A stretch of DNA of 44,271 nt from JAGLTQ01 sp964605385 (GTDB taxonomy: Bacteria; Pseudomonadota; Gammaproteobacteria; UBA6429; Thiohalophilaceae): NCBI GenBank assembly GCA_964605385.1, contig CAZSCK010000014.1:1-44271 (forward strand). The letters are read 5' to 3'. The translations under genes were made by a program, and so were the position numbers. Shown here in pieces: positions 16,839 to 24,638 of the stretch (the first letter of the stretch is position 1; each line of letters begins with the position of its first letter). The notes beneath the pieces were generated by a model. The model did not search any database. It saw only the letters and a list, made by a program, of their open reading frames with translations, and was not told the origin of the DNA.

Positions 16839-17285
16839 TTATGGTTTAACTAAGATATAACCTTTTTTAACTAAATCGATAATGCGCACTACACCCGCAG
16901 AAACCGTTACCGCTTTAGAATTTAATACGACTTGCTGACCCAATTTTTTGCTCATATTACGCGTCGTATTTGCACAAGCGCTGAATTTTACACCTCGACT
17001 GGCTAAAGAATTAACACGACCTTTATTGGCGTTATCAGCAAATAACAAACGTAACCCCGGACCAAAAGCGACAATTTCTAAATCAACCGAATCCTGGCCA
17101 TAGTGTTTAATAATGTTATTCGCAACATTAAGCACTAATTTTTGTTTGAATGGATTTGGATCACTAATTTGTAAAACAATTTTTGCATCCGCAAAAGATT
17201 TTTCTGCTGCAATAGCCTGGCTACCGATAAACGGCGATGCCAATAAGGCTAAAAGCGCAAATGCTTTTATAAGATTTGACTTCAT
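16839..17285 (-). CDS. Periplasmic DsrE-like protein
   Basis: This 148-residue protein has a signal peptide (cleavage near AIAA-E, residue 27) and one DsrE-fold domain. Strands KIVLQI and DLEIVAFGPG are followed by the helix LLFADN and by LASRGVKFSACANTT with its only mature cysteine, Cys104. The end VKKGYILVKP is typical of the family. Its place upstream of a porin and divergent from a sigma/anti-sigma pair suggests it is a regulon member or a signal partner. Sulfur transfer is possible but not shown. Confidence 0.85.
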   Translation of the reverse strand: MKSNLIKAFALLALLASPFIGSQAIAAEKSFADAKIVLQISDPNPFKQKLVLNVANNIIKHYGQDSVDLEIVAFGPGLRLLFADNANKGRVNSLASRGVKFSACANTTRNMSKKLGQQVVLNSKAVTVSAGVVRIIDLVKKGYILVKP

Positions 17286-17339
17286 TTGATTCCCCCCTCG
17301 AGGATTATGTTAACGACGAGTTATCTCGCTTTCATTATT

Positions 17340-17484
17340 TAAGAAATCTTCACATGATTTATCTTTTTCGCTCTAGTGGCGTTAAAAACAATCTCAAAAT
17401 ACTCATTTACATCTGTAAATTCCGTTTTCTCGATAATTTTTGTCTTGCTAGAACAAAAAATCTTTCTCATGTGAATATTTCTTA
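17340..17484. repeat. 145-bp imperfect palindrome between the DsrE and sigma genes
   Basis: The outer arms (taagaaatcttcacatga at 17340-17357 and its complement at 17467-17484) match at 17 of 18 positions. Weaker symmetry continues inward. The exact centre is the core tttacatctgtaaa at 17406-17419. The whole element could fold into one long hairpin. It may be a MITE remnant or a regulatory structure. The rest of 17286-17714 is AT-rich and must hold the divergent promoters, with a small palindrome cttatatataag at 17584-17595. Confidence 0.7.
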
Positions 17485-17714
17485 GACTAATTTCATTTTT
17501 TTAGTGTAAGAATTTGCCTTCAAAGAGTAAGACGAAAGCAAACAACAATTTATTCCATGAAAACAGTAAAAGATTAAAATATACTTATATATAAGCATAT
17601 TATTAAACTCTTATTAATGGTCCGTATACATAACTTGAAGAAATATGGAATATTTTTTAATGCAATTGCGTCTGTTATAGTGTGAGTTCATTTTTTTGTT
17701 GTGAGTTGTATTTA

Positions 17715-18269
17715 ATGAACCCGTTAGAATTTATTTGTCGTAGCCCAGCCTTTAAAAAACAGCTGGAAGAAATGCGTCCACGTTTATACAAGGTTGCGTA
17801 CTCATGGTGTCATGCTGCGGATGTAGCAGATGACTTAGTACAAGACACCGTTGTTAAAGCGATACGTAATGCAAATTCATTACGTGATATGAAAAAGATG
17901 AACAGTTGGTTGTTTACTATTTTAGCCAACTGCTGGCGTGATTATTTAAGACGACAGAAACCAACGGATGATATTGATGAATGTATTTTTACCGATGATG
18001 ATACGCCAGAATTAGCTCAAGAAAGGCAAAACATTACCGATATAGTTCAACAGGCGGTGGCAACTTTACCGCAAGGACAACGTCAGGTTTTATCACTGGT
18101 TGACCTGGAAGGCTTTTCTTATGCCGAAGTGGCTGAGATTGTTGGCATACCCGCAGGCACGGTGATGAGTCGTTTGAATCGGGCAAGAAAAGCATTATCT
18201 GAACAGTTATTGGAACTAAAAGAAGAAAATGTACTCACACGCGGTACACATATTAGAGTCGTGAAATAG
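17715..18269 (+). CDS. ECF-type RNA polymerase sigma factor
   Basis: A 184-residue sigma-70 family protein of the extracytoplasmic-function class. Region 2 spans about 15-82 (ADDLVQDTVVKAIRN, then the NSWLFTILANCWRDYLRR promoter-melting helix). Region 4 spans about 108-162 with the helix-turn-helix YAEVAEIVGIPAGTVMSRLNRARK. The ATG at 17715 is preferred over a GTG at 17682. The anti-sigma gene follows 17 bases later, the usual arrangement for a membrane-gated sigma factor. The regulon likely includes the divergent DsrE-porin operon (inference). Confidence 0.93.
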   Translation: MNPLEFICRSPAFKKQLEEMRPRLYKVAYSWCHAADVADDLVQDTVVKAIRNANSLRDMKKMNSWLFTILANCWRDYLRRQKPTDDIDECIFTDDDTPELAQERQNITDIVQQAVATLPQGQRQVLSLVDLEGFSYAEVAEIVGIPAGTVMSRLNRARKALSEQLLELKEENVLTRGTHIRVVK

Positions 18270-18286
18270 GAATAAGCAAAATAAAT

Positions 18287-19021
18287 ATGCAAGACACAAC
18301 ACATTACTCTGATGAACATTTAAATGCATTCATTGATGATCAGCTTGATTCTGATGAAAAAGCAGAAATCCTTGATGCCGTGCGCCATGACGCTGAACTT
18401 AGCCAGCGCGTATGTAAGCTACAAAAATTACAGAACCTAATTCAACTTTCTTATCAAAGTGTTGAAGTTCCTGAGCGCCATAAAGAAAAAAGTAATCTAA
18501 CCCAACCGGTAAAACTTAAATGGTTTGCTGTTGCGTCTTTTTTCCTTGCAATTGGTTCTATTGCGGGCTGGGTTTCACATCAGACCATGAGTTCCGATAG
18601 CCTTATTGATATCGCGCAAGTTACTCATAGCCCTGCGGCAACAAATAATGCCGAGCATTGGAGACTCATGTTACATGTCAGCACAGCAAAGCCACATCGT
18701 TTAAATATTGTGTTAGATGAAGCTGAAAAATTATTGCAAGAATATGCTAAGTCATCACGTAAGCTTGAGCTTGAAATTTTAACTCATAAAGAAGGTTTAG
18801 CTTTAGTAACAAATAATGGTAAAGATTACAGTAAACGTTTGCAAAACCTGCAACTAAAATATGCAAATCTTGCTGTGATGGTTTGCGGACAAACCTTAAA
18901 ACGGGTTCAACGTGAGCAAGGTAAAAAAATTAAGCTGCTGCCTAATACTAACGTTGTTTCTTCTGCAATAAGCCAGGTGATTAAACGCCAGCAAAGTGGC
19001 TGGTCGTATATTCGGATTTAA
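18287..19021 (+). CDS. Transmembrane anti-sigma factor with a DsrE-like periplasmic domain
   Basis: This 244-residue protein has three parts. Residues 1-60 resemble the anti-sigma N-terminus (DEHLNAFIDDQLDSDEKAEI) but lack the zinc HxxxCxxC motif. Residues 79-98 form a single membrane helix. Residues 123-244 look like a DsrE-fold domain: strand WRLMLHV, helix, strand LELEILTHKEGLALV, the segment YANLAVMVCGQT with Cys200, and a final VIKRQQSGWSYIRI. The same landmarks occur in the secreted proteins at 10040 and 16839. Similarity is at motif level, so the fold call is an inference. If correct, the sensor domain may bind a sulfur or redox signal, or the secreted DsrE protein. Confidence 0.8.
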   Translation: MQDTTHYSDEHLNAFIDDQLDSDEKAEILDAVRHDAELSQRVCKLQKLQNLIQLSYQSVEVPERHKEKSNLTQPVKLKWFAVASFFLAIGSIAGWVSHQTMSSDSLIDIAQVTHSPAATNNAEHWRLMLHVSTAKPHRLNIVLDEAEKLLQEYAKSSRKLELEILTHKEGLALVTNNGKDYSKRLQNLQLKYANLAVMVCGQTLKRVQREQGKKIKLLPNTNVVSSAISQVIKRQQSGWSYIRI

Positions 19022-19055
19022 ACCTTAGCCACTATTTCCTAATTTACCCCTTCTT

Positions 19056-19145
19056 GTCATTGCGAGGGAATAAAATGACCGCGGCAATCTCTTAATGAAT
19101 ACCACTTAATTGGAGATTGCTTCGTCGTACCTCCTCGCAATGACG
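19056..19145. repeat. 90-bp palindromic MITE-like repeat, copy 2 (inverted)
   Basis: Same element as at 13051-13140 but in the opposite orientation, starting gtcattgcgagggaataaaa and ending gtacctcctcgcaatgac. It lies directly upstream of the ClC gene and creates a false N-terminal extension of that frame. Confidence 0.8.
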
Positions 19146-19199
19146 AACAAAAGACCAGATCTCCCCCATACGCTTGTTCATGTTAAGATCAGCCGCATT

Positions 19200-20522
19200 A
19201 TGTATAAGCGCCATTATCACCGCACCAAAAGACGTTTACTCTCTGTTAACAAGTGGAAAGTCCGGCTTGTTTTATGGGGCAGCGCTATATCCCTTGGACT
19301 TACCGCGGCATTTTTTGCTTTAGCCAGCCACCATTCTGATGAGTTATATCATCAACTTTATCGTGATCATCCAATGATCGCTTACACCCTGCCACCACTT
19401 GGATTAACACTCATAGCATGGTTAACCCGCCGTTTTTTTCAAGGCGCAGAAGGCAGTGGTATTCCACAAGCCATTGCTGCTTTATCAATGAGTAGTCACG
19501 CTATGCGCTCAAAGGTACTTTCATTAAAAGTTGCTGCAGCTAAAATATTCCTCACTTGCCTTGGTTTACTCAGTGGAGCTTCAATTGGACGCGAAGGCCC
19601 AACGGTACATGTTGGTGCATCTATCATGTACTCGTTACGTAAGTTTATGCCTAATTTACGTAGTCGAGATATGACTCGGGTGCTTATTCTTGCTGGTGGT
19701 GCAGCAGGAATTTCAGCTGCATTTAACACCCCCCTGGCCGGTATTATTTTTGCCATCGAAGAAATGAGTCGCTCTTTTGAAGAACGAAAAAGTGGCACTT
19801 TATTAATTGCCGTGGTGCTTGCCGGTGTTACTGCTCTTTCTGTATTGGGTGAGTACACTTACTTTGGGCACTCCACAGAAAGTATTGCGCTTTCTTCTTC
19901 CTGGATTGCGGTATTAGCCTGCGGCACTGTGGGCGGTTTACTCGGTGGTTTATTCAGCAGCAGCCTAATTTTTGGAACGCGCCAGATTGCCTCTTATTTA
20001 AGTGCTTATCCAATACGCATTGCCTTTTTCTGCGGACTCATTTTAAGTTTGCTCGGTTTTTTATCGGATGGCCAAACCTTTGGTACTGGTTATTTAGAAG
20101 CAAAAAATCTGGTTGATGGCGGTGAGGTTTCCGTTGCCTTTCCATTTTATAAATTATTAGCAACTACCGCCTCTTATTTAAGCGGTATCCCTGGTGGTAT
20201 TTTTGCACCTTCACTTTCTATTGGAGCCGGATTAGGTGCTGATCTCGCGCAGTTTATGCCAGGCATTCCTTTTTCCACTATCGTTATGCTTGGTATGGTA
20301 GGATATTTTACTGGCGTGGTACAAACTCCAATCACCGCATTTGTTATTGTAATGGAAATGACGGACAGCTCTTCAATGTTAATGCCACTAATGGCAACTG
20401 CGATTATTGCAAAGTCTGTATCACACCTGGTTTGTCCAACACCTATATATCAGGCATTAGCGGATGCCTACTTATCTAAAACAACTAAAGCTGCTAATGA
20501 CAAAAATCAATATGAAAACTAA
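19200..20522 (+). CDS. ClC-family chloride/proton antiporter
   Basis: A 440-residue membrane protein with the ClC signature motifs: GSGIPQA, GREGPTVH (gating glutamate) and GGIFAPSLSIGAG. A paired IEEM motif marks the internal proton glutamate of antiporters. It probably exchanges chloride for protons across the inner membrane, as in acid resistance. The frame stays open upstream to an ATG at 19110, but those 30 residues are encoded by the repeat at 19056-19145. I therefore choose the ATG at 19200. The C-terminus overlaps the next gene by 11 bases. Confidence 0.9.
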   Translation: MYKRHYHRTKRRLLSVNKWKVRLVLWGSAISLGLTAAFFALASHHSDELYHQLYRDHPMIAYTLPPLGLTLIAWLTRRFFQGAEGSGIPQAIAALSMSSHAMRSKVLSLKVAAAKIFLTCLGLLSGASIGREGPTVHVGASIMYSLRKFMPNLRSRDMTRVLILAGGAAGISAAFNTPLAGIIFAIEEMSRSFEERKSGTLLIAVVLAGVTALSVLGEYTYFGHSTESIALSSSWIAVLACGTVGGLLGGLFSSSLIFGTRQIASYLSAYPIRIAFFCGLILSLLGFLSDGQTFGTGYLEAKNLVDGGEVSVAFPFYKLLATTASYLSGIPGGIFAPSLSIGAGLGADLAQFMPGIPFSTIVMLGMVGYFTGVVQTPITAFVIVMEMTDSSSMLMPLMATAIIAKSVSHLVCPTPIYQALADAYLSKTTKAANDKNQYEN

Positions 20523-21018
20523 AGATATTCTAATTACACTTTTTGCAATACTTATTCTTGGAAGTATTATCTATTTATGGATGGCACCTTCAGGTGCACA
20601 GCAAGCACCAGATATTACTTTGCAATTAATTGATGGCAAAAAACTTAAACTTTCCAGTTTAAAAGGCAAACCTGTTTTAATTACTTTTTGGGCAACGTCT
20701 TGCCCTGGTTGCATAAAAGAAATTCCGCACTTAATTGAACTTTATAATGAATTACATTCTAAAGGTTTAGAAATTATTGGTATTGCCATGCCATACGATC
20801 GACCTGACTACGTGATGGAAATGGTCAAACGCAAAAAAGTACCTTACCTTATTGCATTTGATTTAAAAGGTAATGCTGTTAAAGCTTTTGGCAATGTTAG
20901 TTTAACGCCAACAACCTTTCTCATTGATGATGAAGGCCAGATTGTGAAAAAGAAAATTGGCGAAATGAAAATGGATATTTGGAAGAAAAGAATTGTTTCT
21001 ATACTTAACAAAAAGTAG
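20512..21018 (+). CDS. TlpA-like membrane-anchored thioredoxin
   Basis: About 168 residues: an N-terminal membrane anchor (ILITLFAILILGSIIYLWM), then a thioredoxin fold of the TlpA/ResA class. The redox motif CPGC sits in FWATSCPGCIKEIPHL, and the cis-proline region is VSLTPTTFLI. Such proteins reduce disulfides in the periplasm, often for cytochrome c or copper protein maturation, which would suit the cytochrome and NosZ nearby. The ATG at 20512 overlaps the ClC stop; an ATG at 20497 is also possible. Confidence 0.85.
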   Translation: MKTKDILITLFAILILGSIIYLWMAPSGAQQAPDITLQLIDGKKLKLSSLKGKPVLITFWATSCPGCIKEIPHLIELYNELHSKGLEIIGIAMPYDRPDYVMEMVKRKKVPYLIAFDLKGNAVKAFGNVSLTPTTFLIDDEGQIVKKKIGEMKMDIWKKRIVSILNKK

Positions 21019-21061
21019 GTTGGTTCAAGGAATATGAGCAATTCAGATAACCAAATAAGCA

Positions 21062-21140
21062 TGTAGCCCAGATGCAGCGCAGCGAAATCCGGGAAGATAA
21101 TTTGATGTACTTCCCCAGATTACACTTCATCCTTGCTACA
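21062..21140. repeat. Dispersed palindromic repeat (tgtagccc family), copy 1
   Basis: The sequence starts tgtagcccagatgcagcgca and ends in the imperfect inverse catccttgctaca. A better preserved copy is at 24517-24600. Both lie in short intergenic gaps. Confidence 0.8.
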
Positions 21141-21176
21141 TATTAAATCCAACGAGACATAAAAAGGAACTGAACT

Positions 21177-21599
21177 ATGTGGTTAAAAGCCTTACATTTA
21201 ATTTTTATGGTAACGTGGTTTGCAGGATTATTTTATTTACCTCGTCTATTTGTTTATCACGCCTCTTCAAATGACCAAATAAGCCGTGATCGTTTTAAAA
21301 TTATGGAACGTAAGCTTTTTTATGGAATTATGACACCCGGTGCAATTTTTACTATTGGCTTTGGTGTTGCCATGTTAGTTGATTATGCCTGGGCGAGTTT
21401 TGGTCAAGACTTATGGTTACATATTAAACTGGCATTGATTGTTGCTTTAGTTATTTATCATATTATGTGTGGCAAGTTTGTTTCTGACTTTAAAAATGAT
21501 AACAACAAACATTCCCATGTTTATTATCGTTGGTTTAATGAAGTTCCAGTATTAATGTTAATTGCAATTATTATTCTTGCCAGCGTTAAACCCTTTTAA
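21177..21599 (+). CDS. hemJ: HemJ, protoporphyrinogen IX oxidase
   Basis: A 140-residue inner-membrane protein with about four helices and the family opening MWLKALHLIFMVTWFAGLFYLPRLFVYH. HemJ oxidises protoporphyrinogen IX to protoporphyrin IX in haem synthesis. The conserved early histidine (His7) and the LPRLFVYH motif are present, as is the C-terminal RWFNEVPVLMLIAIIILA segment. It replaces HemG or HemY in many bacteria. The other haem gene here is hemL at 24639. Confidence 0.92.
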   Translation: MWLKALHLIFMVTWFAGLFYLPRLFVYHASSNDQISRDRFKIMERKLFYGIMTPGAIFTIGFGVAMLVDYAWASFGQDLWLHIKLALIVALVIYHIMCGKFVSDFKNDNNKHSHVYYRWFNEVPVLMLIAIIILASVKPF

Positions 21600-21622
21600 A
21601 CAGGCCATAAACAAGAATAAGA

Positions 21623-22804
21623 TTATATATTATTCACCGCTTGATAAGGTACTGAAACAATAAAAGTAGAACCTTTACCAATTTTACTTTCTACTTCAAT
21701 AACACCACCAATGACTTTCACCATTTTCTCTACCAGACTAAGTCCTAGCCCCAAACCTTCATATGTGCGAGTTAAAGAAGAATCGGCCTGGTGAAAAGCA
21801 TCAAAAATTTGTTTTATTGTTTTTTCAGTCATACCGCAACCTGTGTCCGATATTTCAAAACGTAACCAATTTTTTCCATCTTTTTGCTTTAGAGAAATCG
21901 AGACTTTCACCTCACCTGATTCAGTAAATTTATTCGCATTAATCAGTAGTTCATAAAGTATTTTCATCAATAAAGCTAAGTCTTGTTCGAAGGGTTTTAT
22001 CTCATCATATTTAAAAACTAATATATTGCCTTCATCTGCAACATCTTTTTCTAACCTATACTGAAGTTGAGTGACAATCATTTCTAAATCGACAGGAATT
22101 ATATCGGATTTAACTTTTCCGGCAGTTAAATCCGATAGCTCCAGAAGATTACCCACAACCTGAAGTAACATTTTTCCAGCATGATTGATATGTTCAACAT
22201 ACGACACCGCATCCGTACTTTTTATATTTCTCACTTCTTCCTCAAGTAAAGAGCTATAACCTTGTATTACATTGAGCGGTGAGCGCAACTCATGGCTTAT
22301 CATACCAAGAAATTCATCTTTAGTTTTATTAATCCTTATCAGCTCTTGTTCAGCCTGTTTTATTTCTGAAATATCAATAAAGGCTTCAATAATAATCTTC
22401 TCACTTCCTTCATCGCTAACAAATGCGCTGTGCATGACATACTTACCATTATTAAGGCGCGTTATTTTCTCAGTATTTATATCATCAGGAGTAAATTCAG
22501 AAGGTTCAAAAAAATCATTATTATTCAATCCATCCAGTTTAGATGCTGGCATGGAAAATATTTTTCCTGCGGCGTCATTAGCATGAGTGATAAGACGATC
22601 TTCATTTATCAACATCACACCAAAAGGAACTTTATCGATAAGTTTATTAATTAAAGAGGTCTGACCTGAACTGATTAAAGAATATGCTTTGAGACGCGTA
22701 TCAAGATCAGTATTTTTTTTCTGCAGCAGCTCAACCTCCTCCTGCAAAGCAAGTATCTGTTGCTCTAAATTCGCTGAAATAGTGGTGGAACTGGACAATT
22801 GCAC
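21623..22804 (-). CDS. Cytoplasmic PAS-domain histidine kinase (orphan)
   Basis: A 393-residue sensor kinase without membrane segments. A short coiled coil (about 12-42) leads to a PAS domain (about 52-150), then a HisKA domain with His171 in the motif ISHELRSPLNVI. The ATPase domain shows the N box (ELLINANKF), DTGCGM and GLGLGLSLV. No response regulator is adjacent; the nearest are at 31765-34010 and pairing with them is speculative. The gene converges on hemJ. Confidence 0.9.
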   Translation of the reverse strand: MQLSSSTTISANLEQQILALQEEVELLQKKNTDLDTRLKAYSLISSGQTSLINKLIDKVPFGVMLINEDRLITHANDAAGKIFSMPASKLDGLNNNDFFEPSEFTPDDINTEKITRLNNGKYVMHSAFVSDEGSEKIIIEAFIDISEIKQAEQELIRINKTKDEFLGMISHELRSPLNVIQGYSSLLEEEVRNIKSTDAVSYVEHINHAGKMLLQVVGNLLELSDLTAGKVKSDIIPVDLEMIVTQLQYRLEKDVADEGNILVFKYDEIKPFEQDLALLMKILYELLINANKFTESGEVKVSISLKQKDGKNWLRFEISDTGCGMTEKTIKQIFDAFHQADSSLTRTYEGLGLGLSLVEKMVKVIGGVIEVESKIGKGSTFIVSVPYQAVNNI

Positions 22805-22888
22805 ATTCTCTTATCGTTTAAATACCGCTTTAAGTCTACATTAGATTATAATAGTCAGCTATATTTTACAGGTAAACAATCTTTAATT

Positions 22889-23838
22889 ATGTCACAAACT
22901 CCTCCTACCATTTTATGCTTATCCGGCTTTGATCCTTCAGGTGGCGCAGGTATACAAGCTGATATTGAAAGCATTGCCAGCATGGGTGGCCACGCAACTC
23001 CCGTTATTACTGCACTTACCGTTCAGAACACACAAAATGTCAGCCATTTTCAAGCCGTCGACACGCAGCTTTTTAATGAGCAAGTTAGTAAATTACTTGA
23101 AGATGTTGCCGTAAAGGCGATTAAAATCGGCATGATTGGTTCACTTAATATGATTGAGGCCATTGGCTCAATCCTTAAAAATAACGCCGACTTACCCGTA
23201 ATTTATGATCCGGTACTGACCGCCGGTGGCGGAGCAAGTTTAACTAAAACAGGCATGCTAACCGCTATTCAGGAATTAATATTACCACATACAACCATTC
23301 TTACGCCGAATAGTCCTGAGGCACGTCAACTCAGTAATGAAAAAGAGCTTAAAGATTGCGGTAAAAAATTAATGCAACAAGGGTGCGAGGCAGTACTTAT
23401 CACAGGCANNNNNNNNNNNNNNNNNNNNNNNNNNNNNNNNNNNNNNNNNNNNNNNNNNNNNNNNNNNNNNNNNNNNNNNNNNNNNNNNNNNNNNNNNNNN
23501 NNNNNNNNGATTGCGGTAAAAAATTAATGCAACAAGGGTGCGAGGCAGTACTTATCACAGGCACACATGAAAATAATAAACATGTCGATAACTTATGGTT
23601 TCATGAAGGTCGGTATGTTGAAACATTTAGCTGGGATCGGCTACCACATGAATACCATGGCTCGGGGTGTACATTGGCTTCTGCTATCGCCGCACTTATT
23701 GCACAAGGCCTGGATCCCTTTAATGCGGTTAATGAAGCCCAGGACTATAGTTGGAATGCTTTAAAACATGCCTTTAAAATTAGTGACAAAGGCCAACTTA
23801 TTCCTAACCGCTTTTATTGGCAACATGCAGATGAATAA
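22889..23838 (+). CDS. thiD: ThiD, hydroxymethylpyrimidine (phosphate) kinase, interrupted by an assembly gap
   Basis: ThiD phosphorylates hydroxymethylpyrimidine twice for thiamine synthesis. The protein opens with LCLSGFDPSGGAGIQADI and has the catalytic region HGSGCTLASAIAA. The frame is broken by 100 Ns at 23409-23508. The 55 bases before the gap (23354-23408) are identical to the 55 after it (23509-23563). Removing one copy plus the Ns gives a continuous 264-residue ThiD of normal length. I choose the ATG at 22889. No TPP riboswitch is visible in the short leader. Confidence 0.92.
23409..23508. other. 100-N assembly gap in thiD, flanked by identical 55-bp ends
   Basis: The gap is a nominal 100 Ns. 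Both flanks carry the same 55 bases (23354-23408 and 23509-23563), which indicates overlapping contig ends that were not merged rather than missing DNA. Confidence 0.95.
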
Positions 23839-24472
23839 AAATCAGTTAAAAGGGCTTTATGCGATAACCCATCCCGGGCTAATGGGCGCGGATCTTATTA
23901 GCAAAACTGAGCAAGCCATCCTCGGCGGTATTAAGATTTTACAATATCGAAATAAAACTGCCTCGCTTGCACAACAAGAAAAAGAAGCCTTTACACTTGC
24001 TTCCATTTGTAAAAAAAACAATGTTGTATTTATTATAAATGACAATATTGAACTCGCCATAAAAGTAAATGCCGATGGCGTTCACCTTGGTCAACGCGAC
24101 ACTCACCTTCAGCAAGCACGTAAATTATTAGGCGAAAATAAAATTATTGGAGTAACCTGTAATAATCAAATCGAACTGGCGCAAGCGGCACAACAACAAG
24201 GTGCCGATTATATTGCTTTTGGTCGTTTTTTTAATTCTTTGACTAAACCTTCTGCACCTCATGCAGAGTTATCACTTTTAAGTGAAGCTCGTCAATTTAT
24301 TACTGTTCCTATTGTAGCCATTGGCGGAATTACACAAGGATCGGCTTCTTCATTAATGAAAGAAGGCGCAGATATGCTGGCGGTTATTCACGGAATTTTT
24401 GGACAAGAAGATATTTTAAATGCAACACGCCAATTTGTTGAAATTATAGATTCACCTAAAGAGCCAGTCTGA
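23831..24472 (+). CDS. thiE: Thiamine-phosphate synthase ThiE
   Basis: ThiE joins the pyrimidine and thiazole phosphates to thiamine phosphate. The roughly 213-residue TIM barrel shows the expected motifs: ILQYRNK, FIINDNIELAIKVNADGVHLGQRD, GVTCNN, ADYIAFGRFFNSLTKPSA and VAIGGI. The ATG at 23831 overlaps the thiD stop by eight bases (ATGAATAA), so the two genes are translationally coupled. Confidence 0.95.
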   Translation: MNKNQLKGLYAITHPGLMGADLISKTEQAILGGIKILQYRNKTASLAQQEKEAFTLASICKKNNVVFIINDNIELAIKVNADGVHLGQRDTHLQQARKLLGENKIIGVTCNNQIELAQAAQQQGADYIAFGRFFNSLTKPSAPHAELSLLSEARQFITVPIVAIGGITQGSASSLMKEGADMLAVIHGIFGQEDILNATRQFVEIIDSPKEPV

Positions 24473-24516
24473 TTTATAATATCACCAGCCATTACTAGCC
24501 ACGCAATTTTACAGCA

Positions 24517-24600
24517 TGTAGCCCGGATGCAGCGCAGCAAAATCCGGGGGATAAATGTAATACGATTTCCCGGATTACATTACATTTCATCCGGGCTACA
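24517..24600. repeat. Dispersed palindromic repeat (tgtagccc family), copy 2
   Basis: Starts tgtagcccggatgcagcgca and ends catccgggctaca, with perfect inverted ends and a second internal inverted pair (aatccggg / cccggatt). It lies between thiE and hemL and may form a transcript-end hairpin. Confidence 0.85.
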
Positions 24601-24638
24601 GACTGCGTTAATTGATAAACTTTACGAAAGGAAATTTT

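Noticed and set aside
17276..17485. Open frame of 69 codons upstream of the DsrE gene
   Set aside because: It runs through the 145-bp palindrome and the DsrE start region, has no ribosome binding site and resembles no protein.
17584..17714. Specific -35/-10 promoter for the sigma gene
   Set aside because: TATAGT near 17676 and several AT-rich boxes are present, but no convincing -35 partner or ECF-type motif could be assigned by eye.
22805..22888. Possible TPP riboswitch ahead of thiD
   Set aside because: The leader is only 84 bases and lacks the CUGAGA and related conserved segments.
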